The notes under the pieces: model-generated
Seen by the model: only the letters and a program-made list of their open reading frames with translations
What the model was told of the DNA's origin: nothing
The model's database searches: none
Source: Nephrocerus scutellatus
Lineage: Eukaryota > Arthropoda > Insecta > Diptera > Pipunculidae
NCBI GenBank assembly: GCA_947095585.1
Contig: OX352761.1
Coordinates: 20,289,277 to 20,353,276, forward strand
Reading direction: 5' to 3'
Length of the DNA stretch: 64,000 nt
Made by a program: the position numbers and the translations under genes
Shown here: in pieces, positions 1 to 11,323 of the stretch
Numbering within the stretch: the first letter of the stretch is position 1
Layout of the letters: each line of letters opens with the position of its first letter

Positions 1-258
1 TTCGATGGAAAACACTTTTTGTAAAAAGCGATCGGCCCCTTGGGGACCACAATATACAATTTTTAAATATCGCTATATCGCATCAGATCACGGCAAAGTC
101 TGAGCTCTGTGCTTTGTGAGCAGCGCTGTTCGCTGCCGCTGCGTCATTTGGTGAATGATTTAGCCACAAAACGAGCACGCAGTGTGTGTGTGTGTGTATC
201 CCCGATTAGAGAATTTACAAGAAAAATTTTAATTTTTATGGGTTGTTTTTTTTTGATT
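1..258. repeat. Fragments of the satellite-bearing repeat element
   Basis: The first 60 bases match the internal unit of the repeat seen at 1.7-2.7 kb and 8.6-9.5 kb (a GATGGAAAACACTTTTTGTA-like stretch followed by a GATCGG and CCTTGGGG segment). Bases about 200-258 match the element's end: a GATTAGAGAATTTACA stretch, then TTTTTATGGGTTGTTTTT. The sequence between, about 61-180, is not recognised and holds a short TG run near 182-198. The piece is probably truncated by the window edge. Confidence 0.45.
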
Positions 259-299
259 CAAGAACAATTTGTATTAAGCTTGTTCCATCGCATCCATCA

Positions 300-468
300 T
301 CAACATCATACACTCCGAAAAGCCGACAGTTCCATGGCAAACTACGCAATGGATTCTGTTATCTCAGGATGGTAGAAGAACGGGTCGTCCGCGAAACAGT
401 TGAGGAGGAGTCAAGGCAATTGAGGAAGAGTTGGAGAGAGCTGAAGCTCATTGCCTGAAACCATTCCA
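300..468 (+). mobile_element. 3'-end fragment of an RTE-like non-LTR retrotransposon
   Basis: This stretch is closely related to the last part of the 489-bp unit repeated at 31.45-32.93 kb (CACTCCGAAAAG, then GACAGTTCCAT, then GAAGAACGGGTCGTCCG, then TTGAGGAGGAGTCA). Translated, it gives the C-terminal tail common to this class of RT proteins (GRP followed by an acidic EEES run). It is broken by small deletions and is not functional. Confidence 0.6.
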
Positions 469-469
469 T

Positions 470-1703
470 CGTCGTTAAAAGAAGGCTTAACAGTCAAACC
501 CCCCAAGAAGGGTGATTTGAGCAATTGCGAAAACTGGAGAGGAATTACCCTGCTTAACACCATAAACAAAGTGATCTCCTCTATAATAGCTAGGCGCTTA
601 CGGAATGCGTTAGAGCCCAAACCGTTCTTGTACTGATCAAATTAACACCCTGCGTATAATCATTGTAGTCAACAGTCAGTTGAGTATCGCTCTGCTCTGT
701 ATATGGATTTTGTAGATTTTAAACGCGCTTTTGATAGTATGGGCCGAAACATGATGTGGCAGATTTTTGTGTTCCGGAAAAACTCATTAACATCATTAGG
801 GAGCTGTACCGCGACTCAACATGCCGCGTTATTCATAACGGTCATCTTGGCTCACCTCTCACCATCTACTCGGGAGTCAAGCACGGTTGCACCCTCTCAC
901 CATTGCTTTTCACAATTGTCATCGACTGGGTGATGAAAATAGTAACCCGTACTCCATCGAGTTTGCCATGGAATGCTTTTCACCACCTAAAAGACCTGAA
1001 CTATGCCGATGATATCTGTCTTCTATCACAATCGCTAGGTGACATGGAGCGAAAATTAAACTCACTAGAACTCCACGCTAACAAAGTGGGTTTTAAAATT
1101 TACGTCTCAAAAACAAAACTACTTCGCGTTAACGCTAGTGGAACATGTGATCTCTCGATTGACGGACATCAGATAGAGGAAGTCGATTAGTTTTGTTATT
1201 TGGGCAGCTGGATGTCAAAAAATGATGGTGCTGAATCGGATGTTTAAACTCTCGTTTAAACAAGGCGCGACACGCCTCTAGTATGCTAAATAATATCTCG
1301 AACTCCTCGCAAATCTCCCGGAATCTGAAGCTAACGATCTTCAGATGTAACGTTCTCTCAGTACTCTTGTATGTCAGAGTCAATTGCGACAAGTGCTTAA
1401 GAAGGATACTGAGAATAAGATGGCCAGACATTATCACCAATCAAGACTTTGGATAGTAACGCAGCAGGAAGCAATCGCGATCAACATCAGACGACTTTGA
1501 CAAGCGGACGATATTACGAAACTAGCGCTCGCTGGATTCTACAAGGAAGCCACCGAGTTGGCCGTCCTAGCAAGACATGGAAAAGTACAATAGAAGAGGA
1601 AGCAAGATCCCAGGGGACAGAGTGGCGTTTATTAAAACCTCAGGTTATAAATCGAGTTCGTTGGCGGGCGTTTGTAGAAGCCCTATGCTCCCCCGCGGAG
1701 TAA
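470..1703 (+). mobile_element. Degenerate non-LTR retrotransposon, RT domain to C-terminus
   Basis: Several frames together encode a reverse transcriptase. A PPKKGDLSNCENWRGITLL block (about 497-555) is the finger region, DFKRAFDS follows near 712-735, and the catalytic box NYADDICLLSQS lies at about 999-1035. The C-terminal tail GRPSKTW...EEEARSQGTEWRLL ends in a stop near 1703. The RT domain and tail resemble RTE-like endonuclease-RT proteins; the exact clade is uncertain. Frameshifts near 640-760 and a stop near 1190 show that it is dead. No endonuclease domain is present, so it is 5'-truncated, as is usual for such elements. Confidence 0.75.
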
Positions 1704-2690
1704 AGGAAAGAAAGTATTTCCGGAGACAAAACTTTCTATTAAAATTTAGGGCCCCTCGGACCTTAGGGCCCATATAAAATTTTTCAAAATTAACTCGATT
1801 TTCTTCAAATTTTAAATGTGTATCTCCAATGGACAACACTTTTTGTATAAATTTTGGAGACCCCGGGCCACGGGCCCTCCCCATAAATTTTTTCCAAAAA
1901 AAAACCAGATTTTCTTTAAATACTTTCTTTTATACACATGTGTATTTCCGATGGACATAGTAAATAATAAATAGAAGTAAATGGGCCCTGAGGCCCGAGG
2001 GGCTTTAAATTTTAATAGAAAGTGTTGTCTCCGGAGATACACATGTGTGCCCATATAGATTTTTTAAACATTAGCCCGATTTTCTTCAAATTTTAAACAC
2101 ATGCGTATCAGTGATGGACAACATTTTTTGTAAATTTTTTGGAGTGATCGCGCCCTGAGGCTCGAAGGGTGCCGATGTAACTTTTTAGAAATTAGCTCGA
2201 TTTTCTTAAAATTCTAAACACATGTGTATCACTGATGGACAAAGTTTTTTGTAAATTTTTTAAACATGTGTACCTCCGATGGATAAAACTTTTTATAAAA
2301 TTTTTGGATGGGTGCCCATGTAAATTCAAATTTTCCATGTAAATTCTCTAATAGGAGATGCATATGTATTTAATATGTATCTCCTATACATGAGGGGTAC
2401 CCATGTAAATTAAAATCCCTGAGCCCTGCGCCCATGTAAATTTTTTAAAAATGAGCTCGATTTTCTTCAAATTTTTACCACATGTGCATCACTGATGGAC
2501 AAAACTTTTTGCAAATTTGTTGGGTTGATCGGGCCCTGAGACCCGAGTAGTGCCCATGTAAATTTTTTAAAAATTAGCCCGATTTTCTTAAAAATTTAAA
2601 CACATTTGTATCTCCTATTAGAGAATTTACATGAAAAATTTGAATTTACATGGGCACCCATCCAAAAATTTTTAATTTTGATGACTTGTT
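1704..2690 (-). repeat. Satellite-like repeat element, ~115-bp degenerate units
   Basis: About eight degenerate units share the words CACATGTGTATC, GATGGACAA, CTTTTTGTAAA, GATCGGGCCCTGAGGCCCGA, GTGCCCATGTAAA and CCCGATTTTCTTCAAA. The right end carries TATTAGAGAATTTACATG, the mirror of the left end of the copies at 39.5, 42.7 and 61.0 kb, so this copy is in the opposite orientation. The internal CATGTAAA/GGGTGCCCATG patches are partly palindromic. No protein is encoded. Confidence 0.6.
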
Positions 2691-4400
2691 TCCTTTACAA
2701 TTAATATTTGATGTTAAAACAAAAAAGATATGGACCAACCCCTGCGCTTAATAAAGATTTTTAAAGAATTTGAACTTTACATACGCCATTGCCTTTTCAG
2801 CAAGAAATTTATTAAAATGTTTAAGTTGCTTACTTTTTATTAAATTTTATTTATAATATTTATTCACAAAAAAATAGCTACTCCTGTTTAACTGTGCCTA
2901 ACATGAAACAAAGGCGTCTGGAAAAGATATCATTATAAATAACTGGAAAAAGGGGGAAATGGAAGTGATAATAATAAAAGTTCATATTTTGGTGAATCAA
3001 CAACATAAAACTAAAGAAATGCGTGTAAATTGAAATAAAATATTTGTCATCAGTAAAGCTTTGATTTCGCAGGGAAGCGGTGCCGACTGCCGTTATCTAG
3101 CAACCAATGTAGCGGTGGATGACGTCCCTAAAATGTTTTCTATACAAATCAGAAGGCAGCTGACTAGCACGTAACTTCAAATAGCGGTGGCGCTACTTTC
3201 TTGACGGCCGTCATAACTGTATCAAATAATAGTCGAACGTTTTTTTACGTGAACGGTTAAGAATTTTAAATAAAAATATGTGCAAACGCGATTTAGACCA
3301 TTGAAGTTGACCAAATTTTGAATGATTTTGTATGAAATAAGCTCTAGATATTCTCAAAAGCAAAGACTATACAAAAGCCCAGTTAAAACAAAATCAAACA
3401 ATACTGGTTTCAAGTATTGCCTGAACTTTTCCTCGTTGCAGTGTGGATGAAAACGCACTTAAGTTTGAAATGCATTCTCTGTAGCACGATTTTGAAGCAT
3501 ATTGTTCTCCTGAAAACGATAGTTTTCTTCTTCTGATGACTCCTTATCTTCCAAATATACTAATAATGCTATCTCTAGCTCGTTCATTCTCCACAGCCAC
3601 CAATACGCTCTTGTCTGTTCTCAGTCTTCTAAGTTGACATCTGTGACCACCGCAAAGACGGCCGTTTTTCTACGGTCGCCGCATCACGACATAATGCCGG
3701 CATCGTTTTCTTAGGAAATCATAGCTTAAGATGCTCGACAGTAACACAACTAATGAATATTAAACTAAAGGTTTTTTTCTTAAACATGAAAAGCACTACA
3801 GCTACAGCAGACTATTGGAACATTTTTATTATTTTGATTTTTTTTTGTTATATTTTTATTTTTACACAAATTATTTATATAGATTATGCACAACAAAATT
3901 TTTTTTATTATATAGTTGGTAGTTAAAAGCACTAGCCACAGTAATTATGTGCATATTAATTTTGAAATATAATTGATTATAAATTGCAGAAGATAGTTTT
4001 ATAAACAATTTGACCATACACACACAATAAGGGTGTGATAAATGATAATTACATTTTTGTTTATGAAAAAAAAAACGTTTCCGTGTGTTAAACAAATATT
4101 AGTTAATTTTGCTGTGTGTATCAATTTGTTGTCTTCATATGCGATATTTAAATATTATGGATTGGAATTTTACATTAAACTGAATTCAATAATATTTTCT
4201 GTACTATATACCTGTACGATGTTAATGAGGAGTTAGGTACCAAATTATTTTTTTGCTGTGTATATCTTTCATCCAAAATGGATTTCGTACTTTTATAATT
4301 CAGTGTTTAAATATATATAGTATATATATATATATATATATTTTTTTTTTAAATTTATGTATTTATGATTTTAATAATCAAGTAACTAGAGCAAAAATAA
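2691..4400. other. Gene-free stretch downstream of the iru homologue
   Basis: No conserved coding sequence or recognised transposon was found. The only clear structure is a short (TA)n microsatellite at about 4318-4345 followed by a T run. The 3' untranslated part of the minus-strand gene ending at 4401 must start here, but no unambiguous AATAAA signal was seen close to its stop codon. Confidence 0.4.
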
Positions 4401-5495
4401 TTAATCAAAGTCATAATCTACATTGCCATCATCAAAAGCAAATACATTATTGCTTTGACTAGTATTAGATGTTGTTTGTGGTTGTGGTGGCGGTACTGTG
4501 GCTGTTGATTCTGCAGATGTCGAGGGATTGTTTAATAATGTCCCAGCGGCAGTAGTGGATGATGCCTGCGAGCCAGATGTTGATGCTGAATTACTGCTGT
4601 GAAAAGGACAAGTAGTTGTTGCAATCGCTGCATCATCAGTATGTGTATCAATTGCTAGCGATTTCCGACAAATGGGACACGTGCCATGCAAATCTAACCA
4701 AGGAACTATGCAATTCTCATGGTATATATGCATACAGGGCAATTTCCGTACTATTTCCTTGAGTCGAAAATCTTCCCAACAAACCGAGCACTGGAGCTTG
4801 TTATCAATTTCTTCCTCTGTGATTTCTACTTTGGGAATTTCTTGGATTTTCTCTTTGGCTAGAGGAGGGGGTCCGGAGGTTTCCATTTGATTGAGCAGCT
4901 GTGTAACAATCGTATCGATACCTTCACGACCCCATGCATAGTCGCCTGGATTGCCCATGAAAAACATTTGGGAATTTCCAAATGGTCCATCGACATCACC
5001 CGATATCGAATGAAAGAAATCCAGAAGCACATTGTCTAACCGATCGAAATTCTGATGTCGGCGTCTGGTTCGAGGGCCGCCACCGTTGCCACTGCCAACA
5101 CTACTGCTGCCGCTGCCATTACCTAGGCTAAGTAAATTACCTGTGCCGCGTCGATTACCCGGATCAATCGATATTTCCACTCCAGCGGGCCCAATATTTC
5201 GTGACATTAAAAGCGTGGCTATTTCACCTCGAATTATTTCTAAATCATTCATCCGTTGTCCAGTCTCGGCTGGAGGCCGTGATCCTGCATCTCCGGCGTC
5301 TATGTTTGATGTAGATGCTGCTACCGCCGGTGGTGTCAGAGGTATTGATTGCGGCGTCGGAAGTTCCTCTATGAAGCCACCCGAACAGAATGGGCATGTG
5401 TAATCCGTACTAAGAATGTTAATCTCAACATTACACATATGACAATAGAACCTAGTCGGCACCTGAGCCCTTTCACCAACCACTGCTTCGGCCAT
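4401..5495 (-). CDS. iru: E3 ubiquitin-protein ligase, Iruka/RNF126-RNF115 family
   Basis: This is a single-exon gene of 364 residues starting at an ATG at 5495. The N-terminus has a C4 zinc ribbon (C18, C21, C34, C37), which in RNF126/RNF115 proteins binds ubiquitin or client adaptors. A low-complexity Pro/Ser/Gly linker follows. A conserved segment at about 176-215 (MFFMGNPGDYAWG, then GIDTIVTQLLNQME) leads to a C-terminal RING-H2 finger: C236, C239, C254, H256, H259, C262, C273, C276. The RING recruits an E2 and transfers ubiquitin to substrates. The Drosophila member, Iruka, targets empty Argonaute1 for degradation; sharing that role is inference. The tail is Ser/Thr/Asn-rich and ends in an acidic DYDFD. 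The reading frame is intact, and length and layout fit the family. It is divergent from the Prosbeta3 gene 5 kb away. Confidence 0.95.
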   Translation of the reverse strand: MAEAVVGERAQVPTRFYCHMCNVEINILSTDYTCPFCSGGFIEELPTPQSIPLTPPAVAASTSNIDAGDAGSRPPAETGQRMNDLEIIRGEIATLLMSRNIGPAGVEISIDPGNRRGTGNLLSLGNGSGSSSVGSGNGGGPRTRRRHQNFDRLDNVLLDFFHSISGDVDGPFGNSQMFFMGNPGDYAWGREGIDTIVTQLLNQMETSGPPPLAKEKIQEIPKVEITEEEIDNKLQCSVCWEDFRLKEIVRKLPCMHIYHENCIVPWLDLHGTCPICRKSLAIDTHTDDAAIATTTCPFHSSNSASTSGSQASSTTAAGTLLNNPSTSAESTATVPPPQPQTTSNTSQSNNVFAFDDGNVDYDFD

Positions 5496-8184
5496 AATTA
5501 TCCAAGCGTATTTTTACAAGCTAATACGAATTAGTCAACTAATTTTTCGTTCACGGTAACCAATATCTTTAGCAGCAACTTTTTCACGGTTAAATATGGC
5601 AAGATGTTTTAGTTCGTTGGGCTTGTAATTTATCTAAATTTTCCAAGTTAGTTCTACTTTTCGTAACAATTTTAAACTTTTTTTTATTGAGGTATAAGGT
5701 GCTGGTACTTATTGGCGAGTCAAAAAGGGTGTTTATTGGCCAGTCGTCAGTTTAGGAAATTGTGCGAATGTAATATGAATAAAAATTTACTAAACGTCAA
5801 TGAAAATGTGGAAGTTATGGCTGAGAGACATCAAAGCAATGCATTCCAAGTAGCACAAAAGAACTTAGAACTTGAACTTTCAAAGGGAATAAAATAAATT
5901 GAATTATCAAAGACGTAGGGTGTTGTCATGTGTGTTTATGATAACTTTTTTGCACTTTTTAATGATGTGGTAAGTATTAAAACTTATGTGGTTTTCGTAT
6001 GATAGAAAAAATTTCCCTAAGTGCCAAAATACTACACTAGTTTTGTTTGTTTGATTTTGACAATTGAACTAAATGTAGTTCCGGGGTAAAAACTTATATT
6101 CAATGTTTTTGGCCGAGTATACCACTTCCTACACACACAAACAAAAAACTGTTTTTGTGCTGACATTTTAACTTTTATTTGTGAATGATTTTTATTTATA
6201 ATTGAGTTTAGTTAGCTTCACACTACGATTAATACTGTGATTAAAAATGTTCTATTAGTGCGGATAAACCTTTTGAATAAAAACTTTTGTTATCATCGCC
6301 ATCTCCGTACTTGTGCGTAGTAGTTTGCTTTGATCTGAAATAAATTGCAAGCTCGCGATTTTTTGTGATATGTCTTTGCTCATCCAGTTCTATGAGCTAT
6401 GTTTATGGTTTCAAGTTTCTAGCTTATTTTAAAATTATTTTAAAGTTTAAAATCAATTTCAAAATTCCACCCCCACAGAGAGACATACACGAAAGCAAGC
6501 TAATAAAAACGTTTTAAAGAACGTGCGAGTACAAATTTTTTGCTCGTTTTATGTCTTAAAACGAGTGCACTCGGTCAAAAGAGCGGAAAATCAAACGAAA
6601 GCCACATTAGATAACTACAGAATAATTTTTATCTTTAAAATTACTCGTTTTTGGTTATTTTTAAAATTAATGACTACATATGTTAATGTCCATATTTTCA
6701 CTTTAATGAGTTATACGTAACAAAAATTGTTTTTTTGTTTATTCATTCTACGGATCGAATATACGGAAAAAAACATAAATATAAATAAACTAAGAGAAAA
6801 AATTATAAGCTACACTAACCACATTGACTTCATGATCAATGTCATTTATTACTGTCATGTAGTAAATGCATAGTCAATTTAGTCTAAAAATGTCAAATTA
6901 TTTATTAACTGGTTCTTTAATTTTCAAAATAAATTCAATTAAATTCATTATGAACGCTATAAATTGGAAAACAATTTTTATTAATAACCGTTGTGTATTA
7001 TGTTACGGCTTGCGGTAAATCTATATAATTTAATAAAAATCTGTCGCCGTATTAATAAACACTCAATATTAGTGTGTTAGCACTAACAATTTGCAATTTT
7101 TATTAATAAATGTGTTAGTTTAAACTGAGGTGACAACGAGCGAATTAACTTAACTCACCGAATTTTACATTTTATATGGAGTTCGTTGGCATGACGAAAA
7201 TCGGTCTAAATATTCGTAATCGGATGGATAATTTAACTACCAGAATTGCCAAATTTGCATTGTGATTTTATAAAATACAACACAAAACCACCTTATTACT
7301 CACAGTTTATCAATTTTGATTTATGAATTAGTAGTATTGCAATTAATTGATGTATGAATGTTTAAGGCCAAAGGGTAATAACATTTCTTTTAAATGTTAT
7401 GAATTGATTCAGGAAGATTAAAAACCCGTTGGTTTCGTTTTCTTTACAATGAAGTCAAAGATGTTGTTAATATAAAAAAACGGACTACGTAGTTTTTAAT
7501 TAGCAACGTGTTGTTTTGACGTAGTTTATTACGTTTTTTACCGTTTTTAGTTATTAAAAAAATGGCAATAGATTGTTAAAAATTACATGATTTTCTTATA
7601 TAAATTTTTGACGGTGATAAAATTTAGTTATACCGTTTGCGGCGGTGAAAAGAATTACTTATTTTTACGAATCACATGTTTTTTTAAATTTTTGTTGCGT
7701 GCTAAACCTTTGCACACCTTTTGGGCATTTGATGAAAACAATACCCTTATATTTTGGAAGTGAACGGACAATGGGCATTGGCTAGGGCCCATTTATATTT
7801 TTTCAAATCTTATTTTCAAAAATTGTCCAACATTTTTATATAGTAGCCTCCTACAATTTTGCAAATGAAAACGAACCCGTCATATTTTTTTGAATGCAAC
7901 TTTTGAGTCAATAAGCATTTTTTCATGTTACTATAAATACTCTAAATCTAGAGTCTAGAAAGAGAGCACGAAGATCACGTTATCAAAATTTTATTCCGAA
8001 CAATACCCTCTGAGAACAAACCAATTTCATAATTACTTATAATTTGGTGATTATTGGAAATTTATTGTAAAGCAAACTAATTTTACGCTTAAGACAATCG
8101 GAAAAAGATATTGCAAAAGTGGACCGCACTAATCAAAATAATGTGTTCGTTCCCAAGTGAGGTCTTCTATTAGATTTCAATTCT
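5496..8184. other. Gene-free region between iru and Prosbeta3
   Basis: The iru promoter and 5' UTR must lie at the left edge, but no core promoter element could be assigned. A 40-codon ATG reading frame lies at about 5775-5897 and resembles nothing known. Most of the rest is AT-rich with short direct repeats. One dispersed-repeat copy at 6290-6518 is listed separately. Confidence 0.4.
6290..6518 (+). repeat. Dispersed repeat ending CTAATAAAAACGTTTTAA
   Basis: Related to copies in the 1.3 kb tandem duplication (about 21440-21660 and 22750-22970) and at 37240-37514. Shared words, in order, are TTTGCTTTGATCTGAAA, CAAATTGCAA.CTCGCG, TTTTGTGAT, AAAATTCCACCC.CACA, GACATACACGAA and the end CTAATAAAAACGTTTTAA. 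No coding capacity was seen. The class is not determined; it is probably non-autonomous. Confidence 0.55.
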
Positions 8185-8465
8185 TAAGAGTGTGGCTACA
8201 CGATCATGGGAATGAAAGTCTTGTCCAGTGAAACAGGTAGATTTTAAGTTAGACGGAAAGAGAAAGCTTGATTCTACCGAGTATCCACCGAAAGTAAACT
8301 ACAAAAGGTGACTTTTGCGCAAGCATGAACGTTCTATACGGCAACACAACAACGAATTGACAAACATACACACGAATACACACAAATTCTTTGTTATGTA
8401 TAGCCACAACGTTCGATGGCATGATTTTAATTCCCATGACAGTGTGGCCACTTTCTAACATAAAT
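8185..8465. mobile_element. MITE with GTGTGGCCAC inverted ends
   Basis: The left end has GTGTGGCTAC followed by ATCATGGGAATGAAAG. The right end has TAATTCCCATG followed by CAGTGTGGCCACTTTC, its imperfect reverse complement. The interior (about 8190-8340) is the reverse complement of sequence at about 29872-30020 (GAACGTTCATGCTTGCGC, ACTTTCGGT, GACTTTCATTCCCATG), which shows a dispersed family. No transposase is encoded. Confidence 0.55.
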
Positions 8466-8564
8466 AAATGAAAACACCCCACCACAACTATTTTATGTGC
8501 TCTACGGCAATTTAAATTTCGTCTTCTTCTTTCTTTCTACACAATCGCGTCTGTTTTCTTAAGT

Positions 8565-9530
8565 TTTTGTAAAATTTTTGGAGACCCCGGTCCCTAGGGT
8601 CATTACAATTACAATTACAGTCAAAACAATTAATCCGGCTTTCTTTAAATTTTATATATGTGTGTATCTCCGATGTACAATACTTTTTGTAAAAATGTTG
8701 GAGACATGGGTCCCCAATACACTTTTTAAAAAATTAACCCGATTTTCTTTAAACTTTATATACGTGTGTATCTCTGATGGACAACAATTTTTGTTAACAT
8801 TGTAGACTGGCCCCGGGATCGGGGGGCCTCATACAAATTAAAAATATAAATAAACCCGATTTTCTTAAATATTTTAACACATGTGTATCTCCGGTGGAGA
8901 AAACTGTTTGGATATATTTTGAACGACTGGGTCCTGAGGCCCGAAGGGTGCTTAAATCATTTTCAATTAGCCCAATTTTCTTCAAATTTTCTCCGATCTC
9001 CGATAGACAAAACTTTTTGTGGGCCCTAAGGTCCAATTTTAAAAAATTAGCCCGATTTTATTCAAATTTTAAACAAATGTGTATCTCCGATGAGCAAAAC
9101 TTTTTTATATTTTGGCCATATAAATTTTTTAAAAATTAGACCGATTTTCTTCAAATTTTACACATTTGTGTATCTCCAATGGACAAAGATTTTTTCATAA
9201 TTTTTGGAGTGATCGGGCCCTGTGGCCCCCACCTATTTAATTTTTTAAAAATTTCAAATTTTAGACTCTCTGATGGATAAAACTTTTTAAAATGTTTTTG
9301 GTCTTGAGGGGTGCCCATATATGTTTTTTAAAAATTAACCCGATTTTCTTAAAATTTTAAACACATGTGTATCTCCGATGACACCACTTACTATTTAAAG
9401 TTGGAAGTAATCGGGCCCAAGGTCGTTTTTTTACACATGTGTATTCCGGTTAAAAGTGTGTAGTGTGAAGTGTCTCCTATTACAGAATTTACATGAAAAT
9501 TTTTTATGTTTTATGGGTTGTTTTTTAGGT
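8565..9530 (-). repeat. Satellite-like repeat element, ~115-bp degenerate units
   Basis: This is the same family and orientation as 1704-2690. The units carry TGTGTATCTCCGATGGACAA, TTTTTGTAAA, GGGCCCTGAGGCCC-like GC blocks and CCCGATTTTCTTCAAATTTT. The right end reads TCCTATTACAGAATTTACATG and then TTTTATGGGTTGTTTTTT, the terminal sequence seen in reverse at 39.8, 42.66 and 61.0 kb. No protein is encoded. Confidence 0.6.
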
Positions 9531-10538
9531 TTAAATTTAAATTTTGGAAACATAAAACACATATTGAAGTATTTTTTTTCATACCTGCAACTAATACACC
9601 TCGGTATATTGTTTAAATTTGTTAAGTAGCAACTGTTATACAAATTTAAGAAAAAACTGATTTTTTAATCAATTAAAAAATTGTTTGTGCTAAAGAATCA
9701 TAAAAAATTGATTGTATCAATTTTGTGTCAGTAATTAGGATTGTTTTTCTCGGACAATTGTCCACCAAAACTAAATAAATAAATTTTTAATGGATGAATG
9801 TAAAGCACTCATGGTTAATACACATATTTTCTAAAATTAAATTTTTAACAATAGTTTTTTTTATCTATCAATTCATTGGTTTTTTAGCGAACAGACTACA
9901 CTTGAAGCGGACAAAGGAGGGAAATTATAATTGGGGGTTTTTAGAACAGGATTTTTTAATATTTGTTTATTGTTACTTATTATTTATATAATTATATATT
10001 TAAACACATTTCTACCACCAAATAAAATTGATTTATACAATATAAAGTAAACAATAGAAGGTTGACAAATCTTTGGATTAAAGCTAGACACATTTTTATG
10101 CAAAAAACAATATACTTACAGAATTTTTCTCAATATAAAAGCCGTATTTTATATGCCGAGGAACAACAACAATTGCTCTGTCGAATTCCTTCTTTGGAAT
10201 TATGAAAACCTGCTGTTTGGCTGGTTTTGACATTCGAATTCAGAATTCGCTCGGCAAATAAAATGCAGTTAAAAATAATTTCGCGTATAGAATGACCGAC
10301 AAAAAACAACAAATGTTTAATTTTTGTATCAAAGTAAAAATAACCTTACAGAATAATTTAATCTGGCAATAATTTATTGCCTGATTTGTGACAGTCTGAT
10401 TGGGTGAAGTTTGTTGCTATATAGCAATTCTAACCTCTTATTTTAAAGAAACAAAAGTCATCATTCTATTAGCTGTACGCTACTATAAGTGCTTTCCATA
10501 ATTACATTTTTTCCCCGGTTATTTAAAATTTTAGAAAA
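9531..10538. other. AT-rich region upstream of Prosbeta3
   Basis: No repeat or coding sequence was recognised. The Prosbeta3 promoter is expected in the last few hundred bases. The ATG at 10539 is preceded by ATTTTAGAAAA, which could be a splice acceptor of a 5'-UTR intron. That is inference; no donor was assigned. Confidence 0.35.
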
Positions 10539-11156
10539 ATGTCGATTTTGGCATATAACGGTGGTTGCGTTGTTGCAATGCGAGGCAAGGATTGTGTAGC
10601 AATCGCAACCGATCGACGCTTTGGTGTCCAGGCACAAACTATCGAAACAGATTTTGAAAAAGTATTTCAGTTTAATCCTCGAATGTTTGTTGGCTTGGTT
10701 GGACTACAATCTGATATTCTTACGGTCCGTGACCGACTTATGTTCCGCAAGAACCTTTACGAGACAAGAGAGAACCGTGAAATGGTCCCCGCCCGTTTCA
10801 TGGCAATGCTTTCTAGTTTTCTCTATGAACATCGTTTTGGACCTTATTTCATAGAACCAGTCATTGCCGGTCTCGATCCGAAGACGTTGGAACCATTCAT
10901 TTGTAATATGGACTTAATTGGATGCCCAAATGTACCAGACGACTTTGTCGTGGCCGGCACTTGCGGCGAACAATTGTACGGAATGTGTGAAACACTCTGG
11001 AAACCCGACTTGGAAGCTGATCAATTGTTCGAAGTCATTTCACAAGCAATGATAAATGCATTTGATCGTGATGCAATTACTGGTTGGGGTGCTACTGTTT
11101 ACGTGATTGAGAAGGAAAAGATCACAGTAAAAACCCTAAAGACACGAATGGATTAA
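10539..11156 (+). CDS. Prosbeta3: 20S proteasome subunit beta type-3
   Basis: An intact single-exon frame of 205 residues, the same length as human PSMB3. It begins [19 protein letters not shown] and continues with the beta-strand and turn [10 protein letters not shown], as in beta3 subunits. It lacks the processed N-terminal catalytic threonine, as expected for this structural, non-proteolytic subunit of the core particle's beta rings. Other family marks are [16 protein letters not shown], the [10 protein letters not shown] segment and [12 protein letters not shown], followed by [11 protein letters not shown] near the C-terminus. The protein assembles in the cytosol and nucleus into the 20S core that degrades ubiquitinated proteins. 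The stop lies 167 bp from the stop of the opposite-strand MYG1 gene, so the two genes converge. The same pairing with iru is found in Drosophila (CG11980-CG11982). Confidence 0.97.
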   Translation: MSILAYNGGCVVAMRGKDCVAIATDRRFGVQAQTIETDFEKVFQFNPRMFVGLVGLQSDILTVRDRLMFRKNLYETRENREMVPARFMAMLSSFLYEHRFGPYFIEPVIAGLDPKTLEPFICNMDLIGCPNVPDDFVVAGTCGEQLYGMCETLWKPDLEADQLFEVISQAMINAFDRDAITGWGATVYVIEKEKITVKTLKTRMD

Positions 11157-11297
11157 ATACAGTCAGAACATCTAGAAATTGCTGCTGCTATTTATAATAA
11201 TGTAATTTAAAAAGTTTAAATCTATATCTACATATAGGTTTGGATATCAATTAAATTTTTTTAAAAAATGTTTATATTTTTTTTCTAAACAAAAGAA

Positions 11298-11303
11298 TTT
11301 ATT
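11298..11303 (-). terminator. Polyadenylation signal AATAAA of the MYG1 gene
   Basis: A canonical AATAAA on the minus strand begins about 20 bases past the MYG1 stop codon, inside the 167-bp gap between the convergent genes. The close spacing means that the two transcripts' 3' ends may overlap. Confidence 0.6.
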
Positions 11304-11323
11304 TCAGTATTCTTAATTTTAAA

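Noticed and set aside
5712..5897. 61-codon frame upstream of iru
   Set aside because: It begins at TTG. From the first ATG only 40 codons remain, with no similarity that I recognise.
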